Origin: an uncultured Oscillospiraceae bacterium
GTDB taxonomy: Bacteria; Bacillota; Clostridia; Oscillospirales; Oscillospiraceae
Assembly: GCA_910588135.1 (NCBI GenBank)
Contig: CAJUOT010000003.1
Span: forward strand, 26,358 to 90,357
Reading direction: 5' to 3'
DNA: 64,000 nucleotides
The translations under genes were made by a program, and so were the position numbers. Below, one piece after another: positions 16,355-24,590 of the stretch. The stretch's first letter is position 1; each line of letters begins with the position of its first letter. Under the pieces are notes generated by a model. It searched no databases and was not told where the DNA came from. It saw nothing but the letters and a program-made list of their open reading frames with translations.

Positions 16355-16870
16355 GTGGCCGCAATATTTCCGGATTTCTACGCAAACGGAGTCTCCCACA
16401 TTGGCGAGGGCTTCCTGCATGAGCGTCAGATTCAGGCCATCTGGCTGGATATCGACAACACGATCTCCCTGGTGGACGACCCCCTCCCAACCCCGGAGGC
16501 GGAGGAGTGGATCGGCCGGATGAAGAAGGCCGGCTATACTTTGGGCGTGGTGTCCAACAACGACCTGCCGCGGGTGCGGTCCTTTGCGCAGTCCCTGGGC
16601 CTGCTGTTTCAGGCCCACGCCCAGAAGCCGTCCCCCGCGGGGTATCAGAGCCTGGCGGAGCAGGCGGGGGTGGCTCCCTCCCGCTGCCTGGTGGTGGGGG
16701 ACCAGCTGTTTACAGACATCCTGGGCGGAAACAACGCGGGTATGTGCACCGTGGCGGTGCCGCCCCTCCGGGCCGACCAGGAGCCCAAAAGCTTTCTGGT
16801 CCGCCGGATTATGGAGCGGATTCTCATTGCGCTGCACAAAAAGCTGCTGGGAAAACGTTCCATCCTGTAG
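16355..16870 (+). CDS. yqeG: YqeG family HAD IIIA-type phosphatase
   Basis: This 171-residue HAD protein has motif I WLDIDNTI, motif II VVSNND and a GDQLFTDILGGNNAG motif IV, the typical YqeG pattern; in YqeG the motif I second acid is retained. It starts with GTG 11 bases after the NifB-like stop, behind a GGAG. It may be transcribed with the operon ahead, but YqeG is a widespread housekeeping protein and the functional link is doubtful. Confidence 0.88.
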   Translation: MAAIFPDFYANGVSHIGEGFLHERQIQAIWLDIDNTISLVDDPLPTPEAEEWIGRMKKAGYTLGVVSNNDLPRVRSFAQSLGLLFQAHAQKPSPAGYQSLAEQAGVAPSRCLVVGDQLFTDILGGNNAGMCTVAVPPLRADQEPKSFLVRRIMERILIALHKKLLGKRSIL

Positions 16871-16985
16871 GCCGGCAGCTTCCGGGCAAGCTGCGGTGTT
16901 TCATAAATTCGCGCAGAAAGGCGGCAGATTTGACCTCAGCTACCAATATTATCAGGCCCTGGCCCTGCATCCCTGACAACGGACA

Positions 16986-17014
16986 TTGCGGAAATCGGAA
17001 AAAGGTGATATACT
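16986..17014 (+). promoter_or_regulatory. Promoter for NusG domain II / Gx transporter genes
   Basis: TTGCGG (16986-16991) and TATACT (17009-17014) are separated by 17 bases, about 50 bases ahead of the NusG domain II gene. Confidence 0.65.
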
Positions 17015-17062
17015 GTAAACGTATGCAGCGCATATCCCTGCGATTTCCCTGGGGGTGCTTTG

Positions 17063-17437
17063 ATGAAAACTCAAAAATTCTGGCTGTTTCTCGTGGGCTC
17101 TGTCCTGCTGGTTTCCGCCATTGCCAGCGTGCTCGTGCTCCGCGGCAGAACGGGGAGTTCCACCGCCCTCATCTATCAAGACGGGGAATGCTTCCGCACC
17201 ATCGCGCTCGATGATGTGGACAAGCCTTTCTCTTTTACCGTTGCGTGGGAGGGCGGCTATAACGTCATTGAGGTGGAGCGCGGCCGCATCCGTGTGGCGG
17301 CGGCGGATTGCCCCGACCAGGTCTGCGTGCGGCAGGGATGGATCTCCAACAGTGTGGTCCCCGTCGCCTGCCTGCCCCACAGGCTGGTCATCCAGCTGGA
17401 GTCCGCTGGCGGCGGCGTGGACGGCATGACAGGGTAG
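17063..17437 (+). CDS. NusG domain II-containing membrane-anchored protein
   Basis: The 124-residue product has one N-terminal membrane helix (about residues 7-25) and an extracellular NusG domain II: YNVIEVERGRIRVAAADCPD followed by VCVRQGWI and VACLPHRLVI. The C-P-D-x-V-C pair and the second Cys at CLPH are conserved in the family. In Firmicutes this small protein is commonly paired with a Gx transporter and flavinylated proteins, and here the Gx transporter gene follows after 10 bases. Its biochemical role is not established. Confidence 0.88.
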   Translation: MKTQKFWLFLVGSVLLVSAIASVLVLRGRTGSSTALIYQDGECFRTIALDDVDKPFSFTVAWEGGYNVIEVERGRIRVAAADCPDQVCVRQGWISNSVVPVACLPHRLVIQLESAGGGVDGMTG

Positions 17438-17447
17438 GGGGGCGCTT

Positions 17448-17963
17448 ATGAGCATCAAAAAACTGACCCGCCTGGCTCTGCTCACCACCATCGCCCTTAT
17501 CATCTTTATGGTGGAGGCGCAGATTCCCCCGCCCATTCCCATTCCCGGCATCAAGCTGGGGCTGGCCAACATCGTGACGGTGTACGCCATGTTCGCCCTC
17601 TCGCCGGGGGATACGCTGGCGGTTCTGGTGTGCCGGGTGTTTTTGGGCAGCGTGTTCTCCGGCCAGCTCATGACCCTCTTTTACAGCATGGGAGGCGGGC
17701 TGCTGTGCTGGCTGGCGATGCTGCTGTTGCGGCGGGTCCTCACAAAAAAGCAGCTCTGGGTCGCCGGGGTTTTCGGGGCCATATTCCACAATGTGGGGCA
17801 GATCCTTGTGGCCATCGCCCTCACCCGCACCCCCGGCCTCGTCACCTATCTGCCCGTCCTGCTGGTCAGCGGCGTTCTCACCGGGGCGTTCACCGGCCTG
17901 TGCACCCAGTTTCTTCTGGCACAGCTGGACAAAATTGGTCAAGGCAGCGGCCCGGCGGGGTAA
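17448..17963 (+). CDS. Gx transporter family protein (heptaprenyl diphosphate synthase component I-like)
   Basis: The 171-residue integral membrane protein has about five hydrophobic helices and the family segments IPPPIPIPGIKLGLANIV near residue 25-42 and FGAIFHNVGQILVA near 105. The family has been annotated both as a polyprenyl-diphosphate synthase subunit and as a transporter of the ECF substrate-component type. Together with the NusG domain II protein it belongs to the neighbourhood of flavin-dependent extracellular electron transfer genes, which are present 3-8 kb downstream. Confidence 0.88.
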   Translation: MSIKKLTRLALLTTIALIIFMVEAQIPPPIPIPGIKLGLANIVTVYAMFALSPGDTLAVLVCRVFLGSVFSGQLMTLFYSMGGGLLCWLAMLLLRRVLTKKQLWVAGVFGAIFHNVGQILVAIALTRTPGLVTYLPVLLVSGVLTGAFTGLCTQFLLAQLDKIGQGSGPAG

Positions 17964-17977
17964 ACCGCCGGGCCGTT
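17948..17977 (+). terminator. Putative terminator overlapping the Gx transporter stop codon
   Basis: An 11-base perfect stem (CGGCCCGGCGG / CCGCCGGGCCG) with a 6-base loop contains the stop codon. The U-tract is poor (TTCGTG), so termination is plausible but not strong. It faces the end of the convergent response-regulator gene. Confidence 0.5.
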
Positions 17978-18023
17978 CGTGCTGTTTGCCATGCCTGCGC
18001 GCATACTCAGGCGGTGTTCCGGC

Positions 18024-18707
18024 TCAGACCACAAACCGGTAGCCCAGCCCCCGCACCGTCTGAATATAGGCCGGTTTTGCCGGGTCCTCCTCAATTTTCT
18101 GCCGCAGACGGTTGATATACACCATGATGGCGTTCTCATCCACGATGGCAGAGCCCCAGACCATGTCATAGATCATGTCTTTGGTGAAGATTCGGTTCAC
18201 ATTGTCCAAAAACAGCTTCATGATAGCGTTTTCCTTGGAGGACAGCACAATTTCTCCCCCGTCCTTATAAAACCGCAGGGTGCTGGTGTCGTAGCGGAAA
18301 GGTCCGGCGGCGATGACGCCTCCCCCGCCGTTGAGTTCGCCCCGGCTGCGTCGGATCAGCGCCTTGACCTTGGCCCCCAGCGTCACCGGGTTAAAGGGCT
18401 TGGTGAGATAGTCGTCCGCGCCGATATCCAGCCCGTAGAGGGCGTCATAGTCCTCCTTTCGCCCGCTGACAATGATGATGGGCAGTCTGAGCCCCCGCCC
18501 CCGGAGGGTCTGGACCACCTCGAAGCCGTCCATCCCCGGCATATTCACGTCCAGCAGCATCAGGTCGTAATGGCCCCGGCCCGCCAGCTCAATGGCCTCC
18601 CCGCCGCTGCGGGCCACTTCGGAATCAATTCCGCTGCTCTTCATCACCTTGCGGAGCATGGTCAGCACCGCCTCGTCGTCGTCCACAATCAGCACCGTAT
18701 CCGGCAC
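18024..18707 (-). CDS. OmpR/PhoB-type response regulator
   Basis: The 227-residue protein joins a receiver domain (acidic pair D10-D11, phosphoacceptor D53 in LLDVNMPGMDG, K104-region LTKPF) to a C-terminal winged helix (KDMIYDMVWG..AIMVYINRLRQKIE and TVRGLGYRFV). It starts with GTG behind an AGGGGGC. The gene diverges from a histidine kinase gene, with overlapping promoter candidates between them, so the two are the likely cognate pair. Confidence 0.92.
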   Translation of the reverse strand: MPDTVLIVDDDEAVLTMLRKVMKSSGIDSEVARSGGEAIELAGRGHYDLMLLDVNMPGMDGFEVVQTLRGRGLRLPIIIVSGRKEDYDALYGLDIGADDYLTKPFNPVTLGAKVKALIRRSRGELNGGGGVIAAGPFRYDTSTLRFYKDGGEIVLSSKENAIMKLFLDNVNRIFTKDMIYDMVWGSAIVDENAIMVYINRLRQKIEEDPAKPAYIQTVRGLGYRFVV

Positions 18708-18747
18708 AACGTCCCGCCCCCTTTACAGGTAAGTTCTCGTGTGCTAA

Positions 18748-18777
18748 ATTATAGCATACCGGCCGCCCCCGGCGCAA
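18748..18777 (-). promoter_or_regulatory. Promoter for the response regulator (and overlapping candidate for the kinase)
   Basis: On the minus strand TTGCGC (18772-18777) and a perfect TATAAT (18748-18753) have an 18-base spacer. On the plus strand a weaker TTTACA (18722-18727) and TAAATT (18745-18750) with a 17-base spacer overlaps it, giving a compact divergent regulatory region. Confidence 0.6.
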
Positions 18778-18831
18778 GCCCCGCCGCGCCGCCGGTCAGC
18801 CATCTCCCAAGGAAAGGCAGAGAGGACCGCT

Positions 18832-20577
18832 ATGAAAGGAAAACTCCCCGGCCTGCGGCATTTTCCCGTCCTCCCAGCGCTGGCCCTGGCCATCATCCTG
18901 CTGGGGCTGCTGGCCATATCCAGCGTGTTCACCCAAAGCCAGCAGCTTCTGGTGGACGGGCAGGACGGCCAGCTGACCAAAACCGCCCAGTCGGTGGACA
19001 ACAATATCATGGGCCACTTCGCCTGGTATTGTTCCGACCTGGAATATATCACCAGCCGGACGGGCTTTCTGTCGGCGGAGGCGGCCTATCTCGACGATGG
19101 CGATGGAGGCAGTCTGCTCTACCATCTGCGGGAGAGCCCCCTGCCCAAAACCGTCATGGTTGAATCCATGCTGGTGCTGCGCCAAGGGGAGGTGGAGCTG
19201 TCCACCAGCGGGGGGACGGATTACGTCCCCCTGGCCGTGCTGGGGCGGATCGGGGCGGTGGACATCCAGCTGTGGCTGGACGAGACGGGCCGGCCCTATG
19301 TGGCCCTGGTTCAGTCCAAGCCGGAGGTGGGCTACGCCGCCCTCATCGACGGGGAGGTCTTTTTCGCCATCGCGGAGAGACAGACCGCCGCCGAGGACAG
19401 CGACCGCATCCTGGTGCTGGACTGTCAGGAGCGGTACTTTTTCCACCGCACCCCGGAGGGCATCCGGGTGGACGCGGTGGAAGAACTGGACCCCGCCGTC
19501 CATGCCGGCCTCTATATCATGCTGGCCACCCAGCGGGCTGGCCGGCCGCTCACCAGCTTTTTCCGTGCCGGGGGCCAGTCCGGGGGGACAGGCTACACCG
19601 CCCGGCTGGCCGTCCTGCCCGCCCCCGGCAACGAGAACGGCTGCTTCACCGTAGGGGTGGCCCGGAACTATGACGAGATCATCCGCCCCTACCAGTCCGC
19701 CGCGGTCCGGATGGTGCTGTGCGGTGTGACCGTCATGGCGGGAGCGGCGCTGCTGCTGGTGTTCCTCCTGCGCTCCCGCCGGAGCCACCGGCAGGCCCAG
19801 CAGGAGCTGTCCCTCCTCCGGGAGAAGGCGGAAGCCATGGAGCAGCTCAACGCCCAGGCCCAGGCCCTGGCCCACCGGCAGCGGCTGGAGTCCATCGGCA
19901 CCCTCACCTCCGGCATCGCCCATGAGTTCAACAACCTGCTCACCCCCATCATGGGCTACAGCATCCTTATTCTGGAGAAGCTCCCCCCGGAGGACACCGA
20001 GTCCTACGACAACGCCCTGGAGATCTACAACGCCTCCCAGAAGGCCAAGCGGATCGTGTCCAGGCTGTCCAACCTGTCCCGGAAGGGAACTCCCGGGGCC
20101 CTGCGCCCCGTCCGGCTGGACCCCCTGGTGGAGCAGGTGCTGGAGGTGGCCGCCCCCGTCCGGCCCAAGACGGTGCGGGTGGAGACGGGCCTCGCCTCCG
20201 GGGATGGGCTGGTTCTGGGGGACGAGACCCAGCTGTTCCAGCTGGCGCTGAACCTGCTGCTGAATGCCTTTGAGGCCCTGGCCCCGCAGGGCGGGACGGT
20301 GCGGGTGTCCACCGCCTGGGACGGGGAGCGGGTATCCCTGCGGGTGGCGGACAACGGCCCGGGCATTCCGGAGGCGGTCAAGGCGCACATCTTCGACCCC
20401 TTCTTCACCACCAAGGGCTCGGGCAAGGGCATCGGCCTGGGCCTGGCTATCGTGCAGCAGATCGTGGAGGCCCACCAGGGGGCCATCGCCCTGGACAGCG
20501 CCGCCGGCCAGGGCACCGCCTTCACCGTCTCCTTCCCCGCCGCCCCGCCGGAAGCCGCGGAACCCCCGCCCGCCTGA
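18832..20577 (+). CDS. Sensor histidine kinase with extracellular sensing domain
   Basis: The 581-residue protein has an N-terminal membrane helix (about 13-33), an extracellular region of about 260 residues resembling a PDC/dCache sensor, a second helix (about 300-322), a coiled linker, the H-box GIAHEFNNLLTPIMGY with H364, N-box NLLLNAFEAL, G1 DNGPGIPE, F-box FDPFFTTK and G2 GIGLGLAIVQQ. The HEFNN H-box is that of the NtrB/class 4-like kinases. It is probably partnered with the divergent OmpR-type regulator and may report on the electron-transfer genes downstream; the signal is unknown. Confidence 0.9.
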   Translation: MKGKLPGLRHFPVLPALALAIILLGLLAISSVFTQSQQLLVDGQDGQLTKTAQSVDNNIMGHFAWYCSDLEYITSRTGFLSAEAAYLDDGDGGSLLYHLRESPLPKTVMVESMLVLRQGEVELSTSGGTDYVPLAVLGRIGAVDIQLWLDETGRPYVALVQSKPEVGYAALIDGEVFFAIAERQTAAEDSDRILVLDCQERYFFHRTPEGIRVDAVEELDPAVHAGLYIMLATQRAGRPLTSFFRAGGQSGGTGYTARLAVLPAPGNENGCFTVGVARNYDEIIRPYQSAAVRMVLCGVTVMAGAALLLVFLLRSRRSHRQAQQELSLLREKAEAMEQLNAQAQALAHRQRLESIGTLTSGIAHEFNNLLTPIMGYSILILEKLPPEDTESYDNALEIYNASQKAKRIVSRLSNLSRKGTPGALRPVRLDPLVEQVLEVAAPVRPKTVRVETGLASGDGLVLGDETQLFQLALNLLLNAFEALAPQGGTVRVSTAWDGERVSLRVADNGPGIPEAVKAHIFDPFFTTKGSGKGIGLGLAIVQQIVEAHQGAIALDSAAGQGTAFTVSFPAAPPEAAEPPPA

Positions 20578-20600
20578 CCAAAGCCCCGCCCGATCTGACC

Positions 20601-20640
20601 AAAGCCCCGCCGGATGGTTCTGGCGGGGCTTTGTTGTTTC
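20601..20640 (+). terminator. Rho-independent terminator after the histidine kinase
   Basis: An 11-base perfect stem (AAAGCCCCGCC / GGCGGGGCTTT) with a 10-base loop is followed by TTGTTGTTT. A partial second copy of the left arm (AAGCCCCGCC) lies immediately upstream at 20581-20590. Confidence 0.8.
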
Positions 20641-20720
20641 CTTAACAAATATTAAGCCCGCATCTATCTGCCATTAAGGCGGAGGGATTACAATGGTCGA
20701 AAAAAGGAGGCGGTTTTGCT

Positions 20721-21074
20721 ATGCTGGAACATCTGGTGGAGGCAGCGCTGGAAATTCTCACCCCCCTGTGCGAGATGATGGGCATTCTGGTCATCGCCGT
20801 GTCCACCCTGTCCGCCTTCTGGCGGTATCTCCGGGGGCTGTTCACCCACTCCCCCGGCGACGTGAAGTCCCGGCTCGCCTCCGGACTGGCCCTGAGCCTG
20901 GAGTTCAAAATGGCCGCCGAGATTCTCAAGACCGTCCTGGTCCGGGACATGACCGAGCTGATGGTGCTGGGCGCCGTCATCATCCTGCGTGCTCTGCTCT
21001 CATTCCTGATCCACTTTGAAATGAAGCAGCATGATATACCCCAACAAGAGACTTTAGGAGGAATCGCAACATGA
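20721..21074 (+). CDS. DUF1622 family membrane protein
   Basis: This 117-residue protein has two or three membrane helices and the DUF1622 pattern (ESLI/LEILTPLCEMMGILVI, then LASGLALSLEFKMAAEILKTV and LGAVIILRALLSFLIHFE). The ATG at 20721 follows AGGAGG. The family has no known function. Its stop overlaps the start of the lipoprotein gene (ATGA), tying it to the flavin/Rnf operon. Confidence 0.88.
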   Translation: MLEHLVEAALEILTPLCEMMGILVIAVSTLSAFWRYLRGLFTHSPGDVKSRLASGLALSLEFKMAAEILKTVLVRDMTELMVLGAVIILRALLSFLIHFEMKQHDIPQQETLGGIAT

Positions 21075-22159
21075 AACTGAAACAGATCTCTGCCCTGCTG
21101 CTGTGCGCCGCCCTTATGCTGTCCGCCCTGGCGGGCTGCGGCACCACCGTGGTGGTGGGCCCCGAAGGGGACAAACCCGCCGCCACCCCCGGGACCCCCG
21201 ACGCCCCCGGCACTGAGAGCACCCCCGCCGGCGGGGACACCGTCCCCGTCAAGACCGGACTGGCCGTCCTGGCCGACATCAGCGGCAGCAAGGACGCCTC
21301 CGCCGAGGGCGACGGCGCGGCCCAGAGCGAGGTCCTGCTGGTGGCGGTCACAGTGGGGGACGACGGAGTCATCGACGACTGCGTCATCGACATGGTCCAG
21401 GCCAAGATCGGCTTCAGCGCCTCCGGCGCGCTGACCACCGACCCCGCCACCAGCTTCCCCAGCAAAAATGAACTGGGCGACAGCTACGGCATGAGAAAGG
21501 CCAGCTCCATCGGCAAGGAGTGGAACGAGCAGCTCGCCGCCCTGGCGGACTACGCCAAGGGCAAGACCGTGGAGGAGCTCAAGACCATGGCCGTGGGCGA
21601 GGACGGCAAGGCCGGGGACGTGGATCTGGTCGCCTCCGTCACCCTGTACATCGGAAGCTTCGTGGGCGGCATTGAGGACGCCGCCGCCAACGCCACCCAT
21701 CTGGGCGCCGCCAAGGGCGACAGGCTGGGTCTGGCCAGCGAGACCAGCATGAGCAAGAGCAAGGACGCCGCCGACGGCAAGGACGGCGTGGCCCAGGCCT
21801 ACGCCACCGCCGCCGCCGTCACCTTCAGCGGCGGCACGGTCACCAGCTGCTACATCGACGCGGTGCAGGCCAACGTGAACTTTGACGCCTCCGGCAAAAT
21901 CACCACCGACCTGACCGCCGCCCCCCAGACCAAGAACCAGCTGGGCGACGGCTACGGCATGAGGAAGGCCAGCTCCATCGGCAAGGAGTGGAACGAGCAG
22001 GCCACCGCTTTCTGCGATTACGTCACCGGCAAGACGGTGGACGAGGTCAAGGGGCTGGCGGTGAGCGAGGACGGCAAGGCCGCCGGCGCGGATCTGGCCG
22101 CCAGCGTCACCATCGGCATCGGCGAGTTCCAGGCCCTCATTGAGAAAGCTTCCAAATAA
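21071..22159 (+). CDS. Lipoprotein with two tandem copies of an FMN-binding-like domain
   Basis: The 362-residue product has a lipoprotein signal ending LAGC (Cys 23), a Thr/Pro/Gly-rich linker, and two related halves of about 145 residues. Each half has a hydrophobic VAVTVG-type strand, a Y/VID-AVQA-type segment, a D-A-SG-x-I/L-TTD segment, then the nearly identical GYGMRKASSIGKEWNEQ followed by GKTV(E/D)E(L/V)K. The general strand pattern resembles FMN-binding domains, but no S/T-GAT flavinylation motif is seen. The gene is followed by ApbE and Rnf genes, so an extracellular redox role is likely but unproven. Confidence 0.7.
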   Translation: MKLKQISALLLCAALMLSALAGCGTTVVVGPEGDKPAATPGTPDAPGTESTPAGGDTVPVKTGLAVLADISGSKDASAEGDGAAQSEVLLVAVTVGDDGVIDDCVIDMVQAKIGFSASGALTTDPATSFPSKNELGDSYGMRKASSIGKEWNEQLAALADYAKGKTVEELKTMAVGEDGKAGDVDLVASVTLYIGSFVGGIEDAAANATHLGAAKGDRLGLASETSMSKSKDAADGKDGVAQAYATAAAVTFSGGTVTSCYIDAVQANVNFDASGKITTDLTAAPQTKNQLGDGYGMRKASSIGKEWNEQATAFCDYVTGKTVDEVKGLAVSEDGKAAGADLAASVTIGIGEFQALIEKASK

Positions 22160-22167
22160 TACGAAAC

Positions 22168-22193
22168 GGGGGCGGGCCCCAGGGCCCGCCCCC
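22168..22193 (+). other. Intercistronic inverted repeat
   Basis: A GC-only 12-base inverted repeat (GGGGGCGGGCCC / GGGCCCGCCCCC) lies between the duplicated-domain lipoprotein and apbE and has no U-tract. It may stabilise the upstream message or attenuate the operon. Confidence 0.45.
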
Positions 22194-22215
22194 GCGGCAA
22201 AAAGGCGGAACCGAT

Positions 22216-23250
22216 ATGAAACAGCGCGTTTGGGCGCTGGCCCTGGCGGCGCTGCTGCTCAGCGGCTGCGCCGCCCAGGCCCCGTCCGGCCCGGAGCTTC
22301 GCCGGTACGAGGCCAGCTTCCTCACCCTCTTCGACACGGTGACCACCATCGTGGGCTATGCGGAGACGGAGGAGGACTTTCAGAGCACCGCCCAGGCGTT
22401 CCACGACGAGCTGCTGGAATACCACCAGCTGTTCGATATCTACCACGACTACGCCGGGCTCAACAACCTGAAAACCATCAATGACCGCGCCGGGGGGGAC
22501 CCGGTGGAGGTGGACCGGCGCGTCGTCGACCTGCTGCTGTTCTGCCGGGAGCTGGAAACGCTCACCGGCGGGAAGGTGGACGTGACCATGGGCAGCGTGC
22601 TCTCCCTGTGGCACGAGGCCCGCAGCGCGGGGGCGGACGACCCGGCGCACGCCGCCCTCCCGGACCGGGCGGCGCTGGAGGAAGCGGCGGGGCACACCGG
22701 CTTTTCCCTGCTGGAGATTGACCAGGACGCCTCCACCGTCCGCCTCGCCGACCCCCTCGCCCGGCTGGACGTGGGGGCGGTGGCCAAGGGTTACGCCGTG
22801 GAGCGGGTGTGCCGCGCCGCGCCGGCGGGGCTGCTGGTGAGCGTGGGCGGCAACGTCCGCTCTACCGGCCCCAAGCCGGAGGGGAACGCCCCCTGGGTGG
22901 TGGGGGTGCAGCAGCCCGACGGCGGGAAGCAGGACTACCTCCACACCTTGTACGTCTCCAACGCTTCCGTCGTGAGCAGCGGCGACTACCAGCGGTACTA
23001 CACCGTGGACGGCGTGCGCTACCACCACATCATCGACCCGGAGACCCTTTCCCCGGGGACGCTGTGGCGGGCGGTCACCGTGGTGTGCCCCGACTCAGGA
23101 CTGGCCGACGGATTGTCCACCGCCCTGTTCCTCCTGCCCCGGGACGAGGGCGCGGCCCTGGCCCGGCGCTGCGGGGCCCAGGCCATGTGGGTGGCCGGCG
23201 GCGGAGAGCTGCTCTATACGGACGGCTTTCTGGATCTTGTCCGCACTTAG
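22216..23250 (+). CDS. apbE: FAD:protein FMN transferase, lipoprotein form
   Basis: The 344-residue ApbE protein starts with a lipoprotein signal (LLLSGC, Cys 17), placing it outside the membrane. Family motifs are FLTLFDTVTTIVGY, ELLEYHQLFDIYHDY, VDVTMGSVLSLWHE, DVGAVAKGYAVERV (the FAD and Mg site), LLVSVGGNVRS and HHIIDPETL. It transfers FMN from FAD to Thr of a D/S/T-GAT motif. Two such targets are encoded just downstream, in the RnfD- and RnfG-like proteins. Confidence 0.94.
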   Translation: MKQRVWALALAALLLSGCAAQAPSGPELRRYEASFLTLFDTVTTIVGYAETEEDFQSTAQAFHDELLEYHQLFDIYHDYAGLNNLKTINDRAGGDPVEVDRRVVDLLLFCRELETLTGGKVDVTMGSVLSLWHEARSAGADDPAHAALPDRAALEEAAGHTGFSLLEIDQDASTVRLADPLARLDVGAVAKGYAVERVCRAAPAGLLVSVGGNVRSTGPKPEGNAPWVVGVQQPDGGKQDYLHTLYVSNASVVSSGDYQRYYTVDGVRYHHIIDPETLSPGTLWRAVTVVCPDSGLADGLSTALFLLPRDEGAALARRCGAQAMWVAGGGELLYTDGFLDLVRT

Positions 23251-23282
23251 AACCCAATTTTTCTCAATCAAGAGGTGATTGT

Positions 23283-24590
23283 ATGAACTCCCTGTTTTTC
23301 GGCGGCGTCCATCCCGGCGGGCACAAAGAACTGAGCGCCGCCGTCCCCCTCACCGCCATGGCCCTGCCCGCCCAGGCGGCGGTGCTCCTGCGCCAGCATA
23401 TTGGCGCCCCCTGCCAGCCCCTGGTGGCGGTGGGGGACGCGGTGCGGGTGGGTCAGAAGATCGGAGACGGAGGCGGGCTGTGCGTCCCCGTCCACGCGCC
23501 GGTTTCCGGCGTGGTGGAGGCCATTGAGGACCGGCCCCACCCCGGCGGCGGCACCTGTCCCGCCATCATCATCAAGAACGACTTCCTGGACACCCCCGAC
23601 CCCCATCTGCAGCCCTACAGCCACCCGGAGTTTCTTTCCCCGGAGGAGCTGGCGTCCATCATCCGGGAGGCGGGCATCGTCGGCATGGGCGGCGCAGCCT
23701 TCCCCACCGACGTGAAGGCCAGGACCGGCATGAGCCTGGCGGACACAGTGATCCTCAACGCCTGCGAGTGCGAGCCCTACATCACGGCGGACGATATGCT
23801 TCTGCGCACCCGGCCCGGCGATGTGCTGCGGGGGCTGGAGCTCATTGCCCGCATCCTCCTGCCCAGCCGGGTGGTCATCGCCGTGGAGGACAACAAGGCC
23901 CAGGCCGCCGCAGAGGTGAAGGACCACCTGAAGGACTTTCCCTCAATGGAGCTGCTGGTGCTGCCCACCCGCTACCCCCAGGGGGCGGAAAAGCAGCTCA
24001 TACAGGCGGTCACCGGCCGGCAGGTGCCATCCGGCGGGCTGCCCAAGGATGTCGGCTGCGCCGTGTTCAACGCCGCCACCGCCGCCGCGGTGTGCCGGGC
24101 GGTCTACGAGGGAATGCCCGCCATTGAGCGCATCGTCACCGTCACCGGCGAGGGGGTGAAGCAGCCCCGCAATCTGGTGGTCCGGATGGGCGTCTCCTTC
24201 CTGGAGGTTATCGCCGCCGCAGGCGGGCTGACCGACGACGTGTGGAAGGTGCTGTCCGGCGGGCCCATGATGGGCGTGGCCCAGGGGGACCTGTCCGTCC
24301 CCGTCACCAAGTCCACCAACGCCATCGTGTGCCTGTCCAGCGCCCAGAACGGGGAGAGCGCCAACCCGGTGTGCATCCGCTGCGGCAGGTGCCTGGAGGT
24401 GTGTCCCATGCGGCTGGAGCCCCTGTATCTCTACCGCTATTCCAACGCCGGGGAGCTGGGCGCATTGAGACGGCTCCACCTGATGGACTGCATCGAATGC
24501 GGCTGCTGCGCCTATGCCTGTCCGGGCAAGCTTCCCCTGGTGGAGGGCTTCCGGGCGGGGAAGCGGGCGCTGAAGGAGGGTGCGAAATGA
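23283..24590 (+). CDS. rnfC: Rnf electron transport complex subunit C (RnfC/RsxC)
   Basis: The 435-residue protein has the RnfC order: N-terminal biotinyl-like barrel (GDAVRVGQKIGDGGGL), the NuoF-like nucleotide and FMN region (GIVGMGGAAFPTDVK, NACECEPY), an SLBB region, and two [4Fe-4S] motifs at C364-x2-C-x2-C-x3-C and C403-x2-C-x2-C-x3-C. It would take electrons from NADH or deliver them to it at the cytoplasmic face. The start at 23283 has GAGGTGATT upstream. Its stop overlaps the RnfD start (ATGA). Confidence 0.93.
   Translation: MNSLFFGGVHPGGHKELSAAVPLTAMALPAQAAVLLRQHIGAPCQPLVAVGDAVRVGQKIGDGGGLCVPVHAPVSGVVEAIEDRPHPGGGTCPAIIIKNDFLDTPDPHLQPYSHPEFLSPEELASIIREAGIVGMGGAAFPTDVKARTGMSLADTVILNACECEPYITADDMLLRTRPGDVLRGLELIARILLPSRVVIAVEDNKAQAAAEVKDHLKDFPSMELLVLPTRYPQGAEKQLIQAVTGRQVPSGGLPKDVGCAVFNAATAAAVCRAVYEGMPAIERIVTVTGEGVKQPRNLVVRMGVSFLEVIAAAGGLTDDVWKVLSGGPMMGVAQGDLSVPVTKSTNAIVCLSSAQNGESANPVCIRCGRCLEVCPMRLEPLYLYRYSNAGELGALRRLHLMDCIECGCCAYACPGKLPLVEGFRAGKRALKEGAK

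Noticed and set aside
14502..16490. A 662-codon minus-strand open frame
   Set aside because: Antisense of OppC and the NifB-like gene; rich in Gln/His/Arg/Pro with no recognisable domain.
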